From an uncultured bacterium (lineage in GTDB: Bacteria; Bacillota_I; Bacilli_A; RFN20; CAG-826), in the NCBI GenBank assembly GCA_949297275.1, contig CASFQR010000023.1, forward strand, positions 1-35,721: a stretch of 35,721 nt of DNA, in the 5' to 3' direction. The notes beneath the pieces were generated by a model. That model searched no databases and had not been told where the DNA came from. It saw nothing but the letters and a program-made list of their open reading frames with translations. Of the stretch, positions 1 to 9,379 are shown piece after piece. The translations under genes were made by a program, and so were the position numbers. Position 1 is the stretch's first letter. The number at the start of each line of letters is the position of its first letter.

Positions 1-165
1 AATAAATGCTTATTCTTCAAGTGAATGCTTATTCATTAATTAACTAAAAAGAAAGGAAGTATTTATGAGAAAAAATAATTTCTTAAAAGTAGGCTTAGTC
101 GGCTTATTTTCTTTAATGCTTACAATTGGAGTTAATAAAGGCATTGAAGTAAAAGAAGTTAAAGC
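1..165 (+). repeat. Left arm of surface-protein leader inverted repeat
   Basis: This stretch (64 bp upstream DNA plus the first 33-34 codons) recurs in inverted orientation at 3963-4127. The first 99 bases are identical and only about five scattered differences follow, all silent in the signal peptide. It contains two copies of AATGCTTATTC (5-15 and 25-35 region, 19-20 bp apart), the second lying inside the imperfect palindrome TGAATGCTTATTCA (22-35), and an SD AAAGGAAG at 52-59. The repeat reaches the window edge, so its true outer end is not visible. Confidence 0.9.
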
Positions 166-1777
166 CGCTGATGAAGTTGCGCTTATAGGTAAAACTGAAA
201 CAATTGTTACAGACTCCTCTTATTCAACCTATAATGATGATAACTGGGTTTTAACTTTTGGCGGAAACAATCAATCGGGCGGCACAAATTCTAAAAACCG
301 TAGTAAATGCAAATTAACCGGCAATAGTGTAAAGTACGCTGATGGAACAAATGTGACAACATCCGATACCGCCTTTGCCTTAGCAACAAAAAGTTCCTAT
401 GAAAATATTAGTCGTGTAACCGTTCAATATACCGGAGGTAGTTATTCAGGAGCTCTGCTTTACTTAAATTATTCGAATGATGGCACTAACTACATACCTG
501 TTTCATTAACTAGCGGCACGCAAGGAATGGAAGCAAACGCCACCAATACAATATATGAAATGGATTTTGAACCAATAACTGATGCCTCTTATTTTGCTAT
601 TATTTTTAAAGATACTGGGAGTTCGGGTAATTTTAGATTGGATTATATTACTGTTACTTTATATTCAGAATTGTATGAACAAGAAGGCACAGTTACTGGC
701 ATTAATTTAGATGCATCAACAATGCCGACCGAAGTTTATACAGGAAGTCAATGGGATACATCTGGTATTATTGTAACTGCTAGTTATGATGATAATAGTA
801 CCGCAAATGTTACTACCTTTAGCGAAATTACTTTAAACCCTGAAGTAGCACCTCTAACTACTGGTGAAACAACTGTAACTGTTACTGCATCCTATGAGAC
901 ATTTACTGCTAGTAAACAATTTACCGTTAATGTGATAGAAGCACCGGTTTATGATGTGGATTTTACTGAAGATGTATCATCTAATCCATTTGACGCGAAT
1001 GGAATAAATTGGGCTTATTATATGGATGCAGGTAAAATATCTAATTTTGATAATACAAAAGGTTTACATTTTGGCACAAACGATAACCCATGTGGAAAGG
1101 TACAATTAATATCAGATGCTTTCATTGCTCCAGAAAGTGGTGAAACATCAATTCATCGCATTAATGTTGAAGCATCAAATGCCTCAAGAAATGATGGCGG
1201 TGTAGAATTAAGTGTTTATGTAAATGATGTTAAGATTGGTGAAACCAAAACAATATCTAGTAGTGCCTCTACAATGTATTCTTTTGAAACAAATGAACCG
1301 TTAATGGGGCAAATTAAAATTGTTTTAGAAGATAAATCAAACGATCCAGCAGCAATGTATATCAAAGGTTTTGAGGTATATGCAAACGTTGATGAAACTG
1401 GCACCTTATTAATGCCTATCGTCAATGCTTTAAGCCAATTTAAGACTTGCGAAATTCAAGCTCAAGATGAATCGTTTGGTACTTTCCTAAATAGTCATCA
1501 AACCACCATTGAAGAACATAGCAATGTTTTAAGTGGCGTAAAAATTTATGACTACGAATCAGAAAAAACTGATTATACTGGCCCGAAGACTTTTGTGACC
1601 GACTTTATGAGTAAATATAACCTTTGTTTACAAAGATATAATAATGTAGCAACAAGTCCAGTGCTTCAACCAATGAATTCTAATAATATTATTCCAATCG
1701 CGATAGTTATGGTGGCAATTTCTAGCTTAATGATTCTAAGTATTGGCTTAGTTATTAGAAAAAGAAAAGGCAATTAA
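65..1777 (+). CDS. Secreted, C-terminally membrane-anchored Ig-like (Big_3) surface protein
   Basis: A 570-residue protein with an N-terminal signal peptide (basic residues 2-8, hydrophobic 9-23, likely cleavage after VKA at 32-34). A beta-rich domain spans about 38-200. A bacterial Ig-like domain of the Big_3 kind spans about 208-290 (TGINLDASTMPTEVYTGSQW). A second beta-rich domain covers about 295-445, and a more helical stretch about 450-530. The C-terminus is one hydrophobic segment (about 542-563) followed by RKRK, with no LPXTG sequence, so anchoring is probably by the transmembrane helix. The SD AAAGGAAG sits 5 nt before ATG. It converges with a paralogous gene at 1847-4063 that has the same signal peptide and the same Big_3 start. 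A role in adhesion or ligand binding is inferred from architecture only; no enzyme motif was seen. Confidence 0.85.
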   Translation: MRKNNFLKVGLVGLFSLMLTIGVNKGIEVKEVKAADEVALIGKTETIVTDSSYSTYNDDNWVLTFGGNNQSGGTNSKNRSKCKLTGNSVKYADGTNVTTSDTAFALATKSSYENISRVTVQYTGGSYSGALLYLNYSNDGTNYIPVSLTSGTQGMEANATNTIYEMDFEPITDASYFAIIFKDTGSSGNFRLDYITVTLYSELYEQEGTVTGINLDASTMPTEVYTGSQWDTSGIIVTASYDDNSTANVTTFSEITLNPEVAPLTTGETTVTVTASYETFTASKQFTVNVIEAPVYDVDFTEDVSSNPFDANGINWAYYMDAGKISNFDNTKGLHFGTNDNPCGKVQLISDAFIAPESGETSIHRINVEASNASRNDGGVELSVYVNDVKIGETKTISSSASTMYSFETNEPLMGQIKIVLEDKSNDPAAMYIKGFEVYANVDETGTLLMPIVNALSQFKTCEIQAQDESFGTFLNSHQTTIEEHSNVLSGVKIYDYESEKTDYTGPKTFVTDFMSKYNLCLQRYNNVATSPVLQPMNSNNIIPIAIVMVAISSLMILSIGLVIRKRKGN

Positions 1778-1795
1778 TTAAAATTCTATTCATTT

Positions 1796-1824
1796 AAAAA
1801 TGGTGGCAATTTGCCACCATTTTT
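1796..1824. terminator. Bidirectional intrinsic terminator
   Basis: A near-perfect inverted repeat with arms AAAAATGGTGGCAA and TTGCCACCATTTTT. It has A-runs on one side and T-runs on the other, so it can end transcription from both converging surface-protein genes. Confidence 0.9.
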
Positions 1825-1846
1825 ATGTAAAACCTAAATATTTTTA

Positions 1847-4063
1847 TTAATTTGTTTTGCGTTTGCGCATGACAATGAACACTAAGGCGGCTAGTAAAAG
1901 CAAGGCTGAAGTAACAACAGTAATAATGATAATATTGTTATTGTTGTTAACTAAATTTAATGCATTACTCGCACTGACGATTTGATTATTTTCATCAAAT
2001 GTATCACCGTTAGCACTTGCCCAAGCACGTAATCTAGCGTACGGTTGAGCATATTTTTCATCACTAACAAATGTCACTCGTTGGGTGTCGGTTAATAAAG
2101 CATATGCTTGTTTAGCTAAATCATACCAACCTTCAGTGATACATAAACCAGTACCTGCTTCTTCATAGCTAACTTCGGTATGCATTACTCTATCAACAAA
2201 TTTGTCGAGTACATCTACATCACTATAAACTTTCGTAATAACCCCATTTAATTCTTTTGTAGTTCCAAAATCTAGTCTAAAAACAAGCATTTCAATAACA
2301 TCACCAACTACTAATGAATTAGTCGTTGAGTTAGTTAAGAAATCTTGAGGATTATTAAATACATATTCACCAGTTTTGTTATCGAATTTTAAGGCTGATG
2401 TAGTGACTGTCGAACCAAAGACCAAAATTGATTTGCTACTATCGACAAAGTCGGCAATATGAATATTACCATATTTAGTTGGATCAGTGCTGTCATCATA
2501 TTGGCCTAAGATGCTAATACGTCCAGTTACACGATAAATAACTGTGTTATTAGCTTCAGTATTTAAAATATCTGCAACTTCAATATCAATTGGATCTGGT
2601 TCAGCAAATAAAACAGTTATATTAACAAAATCAGAATAGATTACATCGTTGACAGTTATTGAGGCAGTAATTTTCGCTATACCACTAGAAATACCAGTTA
2701 CTATACCATCTTGAGTTACGGTTGCAATCTTATCGTTTTCACTACTCCAAACAACTGTTACATCAGGGGCATTTAAAACCGATGCATAAAGTTTGATTGT
2801 TTCATTAACATCAACTTCTGTAACGCTGCTTTCAATAGTAACTATTGGAGATGAGGCATCTTGATATTCAACAGTTATTGAATTTAGGTATAACGAATTA
2901 ACAGTTGCAGCAACTTCGATTACTACACTTTCACCAGTTTGAATTGTATATTTCGTTTCAATTTTTGGTGTGATATCAATGAAATTTGATGAATATCCAG
3001 TTGAACCAGGGAAATTAGCAAATGTTGTTGCTGACAAAAAATATAATGTAGTTGAACCAGCAGTTATATTAATGCTTCCTGAACCTGCACTTTTATTTGA
3101 TTTCATTGATAATGTTACATTCTTAATTTGATAGCCATCATATCCTTGTAAAGTGAGAGTTGATGAATGACCTTTTGTCATTTGATAAAGGGTATTATAA
3201 GTATTTTTGAATGTCGCTGATGAATTTTCTGGCGGATTTCCTAATGTATCGACAGCACTTGTAGTTGTGATTTTATATTCTGCAATTAAAGGTTCATTAA
3301 GAACATTTATATTAAAAGTTTTACTAGCAGTTTTATCTTTATAAGAAGCGTTGATCGTTAACACCATCATGCCAATGGTTGAAGGCACTGTTTCCGGATT
3401 AAAGTTTATTGTGCATTGTGAAGTTACATCGCTAGTGGAGCCTTCGTCGTATGTCGCAGTAACTTTAATGCCTGATGTATCCCATTGACCGCCTGCATAA
3501 ACTTCGGTTGGCATTGTTGAATCATCTAAACTGATTCCAGTCAAAACAGCATCTTCCGAAATTGTTGAGCAATATGTTACATCGATTTTTGTGATTTGGT
3601 TTGTGGCCGCTGGATTACTAATTTCAACGCTTGTACAATCTGTTAAATCTGTTGTATACACAGAATTATTTTGCGTCCATCCTTCGGATACACTGTTCAT
3701 AGTCACGCTTCCATCAGCTGTTAATTTAACCTCTTTTAAATAAAAATTTTCCTCTACTGATATAGTAATTTTACCAGAGCCCGTTTTGTAAAAGCGCCAC
3801 GAACTATTCTTAGCATAATATTTGCAGTTATGTCCAGTGCCAGATCCTACAATTGTTACCACTCCTTGTGTAATTCCGGGGGCTTGACCAGATACTTCGG
3901 CATCATTCCATCCGTATTGATTTGCTATTTCTGAAATAACAAAACTTTCCACTAAATCTTCTGCCTTAACTTCTTTAACTTCAATGCCTTTATTAACTCC
4001 AATCGTAAGCATTAAAGAGAATAAGCCAACTAAGCCTACTTTTAAGAAATTATTTTTTCTCAT
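1847..4063 (-). CDS. Secreted, membrane-anchored surface protein with Big_3 and Big_2 Ig-like domains
   Basis: A 738-residue paralog of the protein at 65-1777. The first 34 residues (signal peptide) are identical. A beta domain covers about 40-168 and Big_3 about 173-255 (TGISLDDSTMPTEVYAGGQW, closely matching the partner). A further beta domain covers about 260-410. A Big_2-like domain covers about 413-490 (VVWSSENDKIATV, GIVTGISSGIAKITA). An OB-fold-like segment covers about 500-620, followed by a helical C-terminal region and one TM helix with RKRK at the end. No LPXTG is present. The gene is convergent with its paralog and shares a terminator with it. Upstream DNA back to 4127 is identical to that of the partner, so the two are expected to be regulated alike. 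Function is unknown; a cell-surface location is inferred. Confidence 0.85.
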   Translation of the reverse strand: MRKNNFLKVGLVGLFSLMLTIGVNKGIEVKEVKAEDLVESFVISEIANQYGWNDAEVSGQAPGITQGVVTIVGSGTGHNCKYYAKNSSWRFYKTGSGKITISVEENFYLKEVKLTADGSVTMNSVSEGWTQNNSVYTTDLTDCTSVEISNPAATNQITKIDVTYCSTISEDAVLTGISLDDSTMPTEVYAGGQWDTSGIKVTATYDEGSTSDVTSQCTINFNPETVPSTIGMMVLTINASYKDKTASKTFNINVLNEPLIAEYKITTTSAVDTLGNPPENSSATFKNTYNTLYQMTKGHSSTLTLQGYDGYQIKNVTLSMKSNKSAGSGSINITAGSTTLYFLSATTFANFPGSTGYSSNFIDITPKIETKYTIQTGESVVIEVAATVNSLYLNSITVEYQDASSPIVTIESSVTEVDVNETIKLYASVLNAPDVTVVWSSENDKIATVTQDGIVTGISSGIAKITASITVNDVIYSDFVNITVLFAEPDPIDIEVADILNTEANNTVIYRVTGRISILGQYDDSTDPTKYGNIHIADFVDSSKSILVFGSTVTTSALKFDNKTGEYVFNNPQDFLTNSTTNSLVVGDVIEMLVFRLDFGTTKELNGVITKVYSDVDVLDKFVDRVMHTEVSYEEAGTGLCITEGWYDLAKQAYALLTDTQRVTFVSDEKYAQPYARLRAWASANGDTFDENNQIVSASNALNLVNNNNNIIIITVVTSALLLLAALVFIVMRKRKTN

Positions 4064-4127
4064 AAATACTTCCTTTCTTTTTAGTTAATTAATGAATAAG
4101 CATTCACTTGAAGAATAAGCATTTATT
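3963..4127 (-). repeat. Right arm of surface-protein leader inverted repeat
   Basis: Reverse complement of 1-165 with about five mismatches, all at synonymous positions in the signal-peptide codons. The 64 bp upstream of the start codon is identical in both arms. The arms enclose about 3.8 kb holding both mature coding regions and their shared terminator. Confidence 0.9.
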
Positions 4128-4215
4128 TTCCTATTCTGTTTTCTATTAAATTAAGTTTAAAAATACTTGATTTTTATATAAATTAATATAATTAATTATT
4201 ATTGAGGTTAAGGCG

Positions 4216-4923
4216 ATGAATAAAGAATTAGTAATCTTTGAAAACGTTAACAAAATATATGAATTAGGTGGCACCAAGATATACGCTAATAAGAATTTAT
4301 CTTTTAAAATATTAGAAGGTGAATTCTGCGTAATTGTTGGGCCAAGTGGTTCAGGTAAGACAACCACTTTAAACCTTTTAGGTGGCATGGATAAACTTAC
4401 TAGTGGTCATATTATTGTTGATAATGAAGATATCTCTTTATTCAATGATAAAAAATTAACTTTATATCGTCGCGATTCGGTAGGTTTTGTTTTCCAATTT
4501 TATAATTTAATGCCAAATTTAACTGCGTTAGATAATGTTGATATTTCTTCTGAAATCTGTTCTAGCCCTTTAGATAGTAAAGAAGTTTTAAATGAAGTAG
4601 GGCTAGGTGATCGTATACATAATTTCCCTAGCCAACTTTCGGGCGGCGAACAACAAAGAGTCTCCATTGCGCGTGCAATTGCTAAGAATCCTAAATTATT
4701 ATTATGTGATGAACCCACCGGAGCGCTTGATTATCAAACTGGTAAATTAATTTTAAGATTATTATTTGATGTTTGTAAAAATAATCATAAGACCGTGATT
4801 ATTATTACCCATAACTCTGCTCTAACTAGCATGGCGGATCATGTTATTCATTTACGAAACGGGGAAGTAGTTGCCGAAGAATATAACGAACATCCCACCC
4901 CAATTGAAGAAATCGAATGGTAA
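4216..4923 (+). CDS. ABC transporter ATP-binding protein (MacB/LolD type)
   Basis: A 235-residue nucleotide-binding subunit. Walker A GPSGSGKT is at 42-49, the Q-loop region [10 protein letters not shown] near 93, the signature LSGGEQQ at 141-147, Walker B plus D-loop DEPTGALD at 165-172, and the switch histidine in IIITHN near 199. The sequence type ([20 protein letters not shown]) is that of ATPases paired with FtsX-like permeases, and such a permease follows 4 bp downstream. These complexes are mechanotransmitters or exporters of peptides, lipoproteins or drugs; the substrate cannot be read from sequence. GAGG lies about 10 nt before the ATG and a TATAAT is at 4187-4192. Confidence 0.93.
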   Translation: MNKELVIFENVNKIYELGGTKIYANKNLSFKILEGEFCVIVGPSGSGKTTTLNLLGGMDKLTSGHIIVDNEDISLFNDKKLTLYRRDSVGFVFQFYNLMPNLTALDNVDISSEICSSPLDSKEVLNEVGLGDRIHNFPSQLSGGEQQRVSIARAIAKNPKLLLCDEPTGALDYQTGKLILRLLFDVCKNNHKTVIIITHNSALTSMADHVIHLRNGEVVAEEYNEHPTPIEEIEW

Positions 4924-4927
4924 GATA

Positions 4928-7558
4928 ATGCAAAAAAAGAAAAGAACTTATTTTAAATATTTACTAAGATCAATCAAAAATGATTTAGTAAGATTATTAA
5001 CTATTACAGCTATCACCGCTTTAGGGATGGGGTTTTTAGTTGGCTTATTATCAACCTCACCTGATTTAGAAGCTTCGATGGATTCTTATTATGATGAGAC
5101 GAATTTTAATGATTTAGTCATTCGTTCAACCATCGGTTTTTCTAGCGATACGGATGAATATATTTTAAGCAATATTAGCGATGTCTCGCTCGCTAGTCTC
5201 GCGCATGAATCTGACCAATTTATTACAATGAATGATCGCCGGGCCTACGCCCATATCTCTTATCGCGATTTAACTAATAACGATATTAATACTTTAGAAA
5301 TTGTTGAAGGGCGAATGCCAAATAACGCGAGTGAATGTGTCGCTTTAAATAACGCTAATAATTCTTCATTAGAAGAATATTCTTTAAATGATACGGTAAT
5401 TATTAATAACGAAGAAGTTAAAATTGTTGGGAAAGTTGATGATCCTAATTATATTACTTATCAAAGCGAAACTTCTTTAACAACCGGTAATGCTTTAGAA
5501 GCTATTTTATATTTAGATATTAATGATTATCCTGATTTACCTTATAGCATCCTTTATGTCAATTTTACTAGGGCTAAAAGAATGAATAGTTTTTCTGGAG
5601 AATATGAAAATTATATTAGTGAAAAAGCCGATGAAATTGAGGCCCTTAGTGATGAATTAATTAATCTTAGAATTGAAGAAATTAGAACGGAAAATTATCA
5701 AACAATTTATGATATTGTTTATCAAGAAGCCTATAATACTACTCTAGAACAAATCGTTAATTATTTAATGAATTTAGGGCAAAGCGAGGAAAGCGCGCGC
5801 CAAATTGCTCCAACCATTATGGCAATTGTTGTCGCAACCGATGACTTTAATAATCAAGTAAATACCGCAGTTGAAACTGCCCTTGATAGTGTAATTGAAA
5901 CTCTATCACCTTCTTGGTATATCCTTAACCGCGACACCGTTCCTAGCGCTTATTTATTTAAAGTTGATTCGGAAAAAGTCAATACTATTTCTTTAATTTT
6001 TCCACCATTCTTTTTCCTAATTGCTATGTTAGTAACTTTATCAAGTATTAACCGTATTATTTCTAAAGATCGCGGCATTATTGGCACCTTTAAAGCTTTA
6101 GGGTATTCCAAAAGAAAAATATCAACAAAATATCTTGTTTATGGGGCTTTATCATCCCTTTTAGGTGTCATTATTGGAGTGATGATTGGTTTATTCTTAT
6201 TCCCCTATGTCTTAATGAGCATTTATCAAAGTGTCTATCATCTTGCCAATATTACTTATTTATTTACTGCTGGTTATGTCTTTGGTTTTGGTGGTTTAAT
6301 GATTGGCCTAATTCTTTTAGTAGTCTTAGGAACAATTTTAGGCACTTTGCGCGAATCAAGTGCGACCTTAATGATGGGGGCAAAAGCACCTAAACCTGGT
6401 AAAAAGATTTTATTAGAAAGAATTAAACCTTTATGGAAACCGCTCTCCTTTAAATATAAATCAATGTTTCGCAATATCTTCCGTTATAAAAAGAATCTCT
6501 TAATGATGATTATTGGTGTTGGTGGTTGTAGTGGAATGCTTTTAACTGGCTTTGGCATTCAAGATGCTTTTTACACTTTAACTAATACCCAATTTAATGA
6601 AATTGTCCTTTATGATGCGATTGCCTCTTTAAATGAAAACGCTTTACCTAGCGATGAAATCTTTTTAGAAAATGATCCAGTCATTTATTCACCAATTGTT
6701 AATAACCGCATCACCTTATTAGATGATAGTGCTTATTCCATCGAATTAATTGCCATTAAAGATGATATTAGTCCTTATATTACCCTCTTTAATCTTAATC
6801 ACCAAAAGATGGAATTTAATCCAGATTCCGTCATCATTTCACAACAAATTGCTAATGATTTTGATCTGCAAATTGGTGATAGCCTCCGCCTTAATACTGA
6901 TATTGGAGCGATGTCAATTAATATTACTGCAATTGCGGAAAATTATGTCAATAATTATCTTTATTTAGGCTATCAAGCTTATGAAAATTATTTTGGACAA
7001 AATTACGATCAATCTTATAATGCTTTTATTATTAAGGCTAATGGTGTTGCTAGTGATGTGGAAGCTACTTATGAACGTATTTTAACCAATGAAAATGTTG
7101 CCTCCTTTACTCGCAGCTCGGTCACAATTGATAGTTATAAAAATATCATTAATAATTTATCTTCTTTAGTTATCTTAATTATTGCCCTAAGTGGCTTTTT
7201 AGCCGCGATTGTCATTTATAATTTAACTGATATTAATATCAATGAACGAATTAGAGAAATTGCGACCTTACGCGTCTTAGGTTATCGGCGAAGTGAGGTT
7301 TTAATGTATATTCTTAGAGAAGTTTTTGTGATGGGCCTAGTTGGGGCAATCCTAGGTATCGGCATTGGAGTGTTCCTCAACTGGTTTATTTTAAGTAATA
7401 TTGCTTCGGTGGGTTTATTATTCTCCACCCAAATTCATTGGACAAGTTATATTTACGCCTCATTAATTACCATTGCCTTCGTCGTTTTAATTGGCTTTTG
7501 CTTCTATCCGAAAATTCGTCATATCAATATGGCCGAATCGCTTAAATCGGTTGAATAA
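4928..7558 (+). CDS. FtsX-like ABC transporter permease
   Basis: Membrane subunit partnering the ATPase at 4216-4923, 876 residues from the ATG at 4928. An in-frame ATG at 4871 would overlap the ATPase by 53 bp and is unlikely. The layout is an N-terminal TM helix (about 11-35), a long extracytoplasmic domain (to about 350), a first FtsX domain with three TM helices (includes RGIIGTFKALGYSKRKI), a linker with another TM and a second extracytoplasmic domain, and a C-terminal FtsX domain with three TM helices (IREIATLRVLGYRRSEV). The two FtsX repeats in one chain suggest a single permease gene working with one ATPase gene. Substrate unknown. Confidence 0.9.
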   Translation: MQKKKRTYFKYLLRSIKNDLVRLLTITAITALGMGFLVGLLSTSPDLEASMDSYYDETNFNDLVIRSTIGFSSDTDEYILSNISDVSLASLAHESDQFITMNDRRAYAHISYRDLTNNDINTLEIVEGRMPNNASECVALNNANNSSLEEYSLNDTVIINNEEVKIVGKVDDPNYITYQSETSLTTGNALEAILYLDINDYPDLPYSILYVNFTRAKRMNSFSGEYENYISEKADEIEALSDELINLRIEEIRTENYQTIYDIVYQEAYNTTLEQIVNYLMNLGQSEESARQIAPTIMAIVVATDDFNNQVNTAVETALDSVIETLSPSWYILNRDTVPSAYLFKVDSEKVNTISLIFPPFFFLIAMLVTLSSINRIISKDRGIIGTFKALGYSKRKISTKYLVYGALSSLLGVIIGVMIGLFLFPYVLMSIYQSVYHLANITYLFTAGYVFGFGGLMIGLILLVVLGTILGTLRESSATLMMGAKAPKPGKKILLERIKPLWKPLSFKYKSMFRNIFRYKKNLLMMIIGVGGCSGMLLTGFGIQDAFYTLTNTQFNEIVLYDAIASLNENALPSDEIFLENDPVIYSPIVNNRITLLDDSAYSIELIAIKDDISPYITLFNLNHQKMEFNPDSVIISQQIANDFDLQIGDSLRLNTDIGAMSINITAIAENYVNNYLYLGYQAYENYFGQNYDQSYNAFIIKANGVASDVEATYERILTNENVASFTRSSVTIDSYKNIINNLSSLVILIIALSGFLAAIVIYNLTDININERIREIATLRVLGYRRSEVLMYILREVFVMGLVGAILGIGIGVFLNWFILSNIASVGLLFSTQIHWTSYIYASLITIAFVVLIGFCFYPKIRHINMAESLKSVE

Positions 7559-7585
7559 TTATCTTTATCTTAACTAATAATTGTT

Positions 7586-7591
7586 TATAAT
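7586..7591 (+). promoter_or_regulatory. -10 element TATAAT before the 40-residue gene
   Basis: A consensus TATAAT ends 9 nt before the ATG at 7601. Expected initiation 6-8 nt downstream leaves almost no 5' leader, and there is no SD. The -35 region is weak. Confidence 0.5.
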
Positions 7592-7600
7592 AATTTTTTG

Positions 7601-7723
7601 ATGAGATTAATTAATTATCTATATTTAATTAATGATTATTCCTTCTTAAGCGCCTCGGTCGTCTTAATTGTGATTTTTGGTGTTACTCTCATTGCTATTA
7701 TCTATTTATTATCTAAGAAATAA
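7601..7723 (+). CDS. Small single-TM membrane peptide (40 aa) coupled to the CDF transporter
   Basis: A short reading frame beginning MRLINYLYLINDYSFLSASV, followed by a hydrophobic stretch (about 18-36, with VVLIVIFGVTLIAIIYLL) and ending in SKK. It is one transmembrane helix with a basic C-terminus. Its stop codon overlaps the ATG of the transporter gene by one base (TAATG at 7721-7725), which suggests translational coupling. The transporter lacks an SD of its own and may need this upstream frame to be translated. The homology of the peptide is not known to me. It could be a transporter accessory peptide or simply a leader frame. Confidence 0.6.
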   Translation: MRLINYLYLINDYSFLSASVVLIVIFGVTLIAIIYLLSKK

Positions 7724-8901
7724 TGATTACTTTAATTCGTAAATTATTTATTAAAAATTATCGCGATGTCGACCAAGAAATAGTGCGCCTTAACCACGGC
7801 AAAGTTGCTTCGATCTTTGGCATTATTATTAACGCTATATTAGTTAGTTTAAAATTAACATTTGGTATCATTGCTAATTCGATTGCTTTAATTGGTGATG
7901 CGATAAATAATTTAAGTGATGTTTCAAGTAGTTTAGTAACTTTAATTGGTTTCCGCTTAGCGTCTAAACCCGCTGATAGGGAACATCCTTTTGGTCATCG
8001 TCGCATTGAATATATTGCTGGGCTAATTGTTTCAATTATCGTTATTGCCTTAGCGGTTAGCCTATTAACTACTTCGATTGAAAGAATTATTGCCTCCTCC
8101 ATCAGTGAATATAATCTTTGGACCTTTATTATTTTAGGGATTTCGATTCTATTGAAAATCTTGCAATTCGCGATTTATTTTTCCTTTGCTAAAATCATTC
8201 ATAGTGTTGCCTTAAAAGCCACTGCGATTGATTCTTTAGGTGATATCTTAGCAACTGCTATCCTTTTAATCGGGGCTCTTATCGCTTATTATTTTGATCT
8301 TTCCTTAGATGGTTATTTGGGAATTGCTATTGCGATCTTTATTGCTATTAATGGCATTAAATTAGTGAAAGAAACGGCATCGCCTTTAATCGGGGAAGCT
8401 TTAAAAAAAGAAGATGTTGATCAAATTATCGCTAAAATTAAGAATTACCCTGGTGTAATAGGTCTCCATGATATTTTAACCCATTCTTATGGCCGCGATA
8501 AAATCTTTATGAGTGTCCATTTAGAAGTCGATGGTCATCAAGATGTCTTTTCTTTGCATCGCTTAATTGACAAAATTGAAAAAGACATTAAGAAAGAATT
8601 CAATGTGGAATTATTAATTCATATGGATCCTTTAGATTTAAGCGATGAATTCATGGTGAAAGTTGAAAAAGAAATTATTAATATTTTACTAACGATTAAT
8701 CCTGATTTAAAACTACATGAATTTTCTTTAACTAGAAGCGGCCATCAATTAATGATTTCTTTTGAATTACTTTATCCTTATAGCGAAAAAAGAAAAGAAG
8801 AAGTTATTACTTCTTTAATCTTAGGAAAATTAAAAGGTCTTCACCATGAAGATATTGTTTTAAATATTTCTTATGAAAGACCTTATTACCTTGATGAATA
8901 A
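7723..8901 (+). CDS. Cation diffusion facilitator (CDF) family metal efflux transporter
   Basis: A 392-residue cation/proton antiporter-type protein with about six TM helices in the N-terminal half and a cytoplasmic C-terminal domain. Family marks are AINNLSDVSSS in TM2 (NxxxD), the strongly conserved KPADREHPFGHRRIEYIAG loop, and ATAIDSLGDILAT in TM5 (DxxxD). Classical zinc CDFs carry DxxxD and HxxxD at the membrane site; the N/D plus D/D pattern here departs from that and could indicate manganese or another metal, which is inference. The C-terminus is longer than the minimal CDF domain, with a second ferredoxin-like segment after about 300. It is translationally coupled to the preceding 40-residue gene and convergent with 8905-9312. 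Confidence 0.9.
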   Translation: MITLIRKLFIKNYRDVDQEIVRLNHGKVASIFGIIINAILVSLKLTFGIIANSIALIGDAINNLSDVSSSLVTLIGFRLASKPADREHPFGHRRIEYIAGLIVSIIVIALAVSLLTTSIERIIASSISEYNLWTFIILGISILLKILQFAIYFSFAKIIHSVALKATAIDSLGDILATAILLIGALIAYYFDLSLDGYLGIAIAIFIAINGIKLVKETASPLIGEALKKEDVDQIIAKIKNYPGVIGLHDILTHSYGRDKIFMSVHLEVDGHQDVFSLHRLIDKIEKDIKKEFNVELLIHMDPLDLSDEFMVKVEKEIINILLTINPDLKLHEFSLTRSGHQLMISFELLYPYSEKRKEEVITSLILGKLKGLHHEDIVLNISYERPYYLDE

Positions 8902-8904
8902 TTT

Positions 8905-9312
8905 TTATTTATTTTCTTCTGGAAATTTTTTAAAGACGAAAATATAGCCTAAAATTGCCGAGAAAGTTAATAAAACAAAACTCACCGCGTAGAATGGATA
9001 GAAACTAAAGGCGAGTTCAAATGACACTCTTGTATCAACATTCACAATGATTGGTAAAGCAACGACAATTACTAAAAATAAAATAGCAGCAACGGTTTTT
9101 AAAATCGCACTGATAAAGGGAATCGCACGCGTTAAAGCACTAGAGATAATTGCAACAATACCTCCAATAACCGCAGTGCACATCGCAAAGATAGCAACAA
9201 TTAATTCATTTTGCATTGAAAAGCACGCGAAATATTGAATAGCCCCAATCACTAAACAAATTAGACCGCCGACTAAACCTAAGATAAATGATAAACGTGA
9301 TATTTTTTTCAT
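8905..9312 (-). CDS. Small four-TM membrane protein of unknown function
   Basis: A 135-residue hydrophobic protein with four predicted TM helices (about 8-30, 38-58, 68-90, 103-126) and short loops. The N-terminus MKKISRLSF is basic. A GAGGAG SD lies 6 nt before the ATG. No recognised domain. It converges with the CDF gene with 3 bp between the stop codons, leaving no room for a separate terminator. Confidence 0.75.
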   Translation of the reverse strand: MKKISRLSFILGLVGGLICLVIGAIQYFACFSMQNELIVAIFAMCTAVIGGIVAIISSALTRAIPFISAILKTVAAILFLVIVVALPIIVNVDTRVSFELAFSFYPFYAVSFVLLTFSAILGYIFVFKKFPEENK

Positions 9313-9379
9313 TCTTTTTTCTCCTCAAAATTATCTTAGCATTTTTCTACCTATTTTTAAACCAATATTCGCCCGCGCG

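Noticed and set aside
1680-1777. Sortase (LPXTG) anchor at the end of the surface protein
   Set aside because: No LPXTG-like sequence precedes the hydrophobic segment in either paralog; only a TM helix with a basic tail is present.
4871-4927. Longer N-terminus of the FtsX permease
   Set aside because: It would overlap the ATPase gene by 53 bp, and the start at 4928 directly precedes the basic KKKR and TM helix expected of the family.
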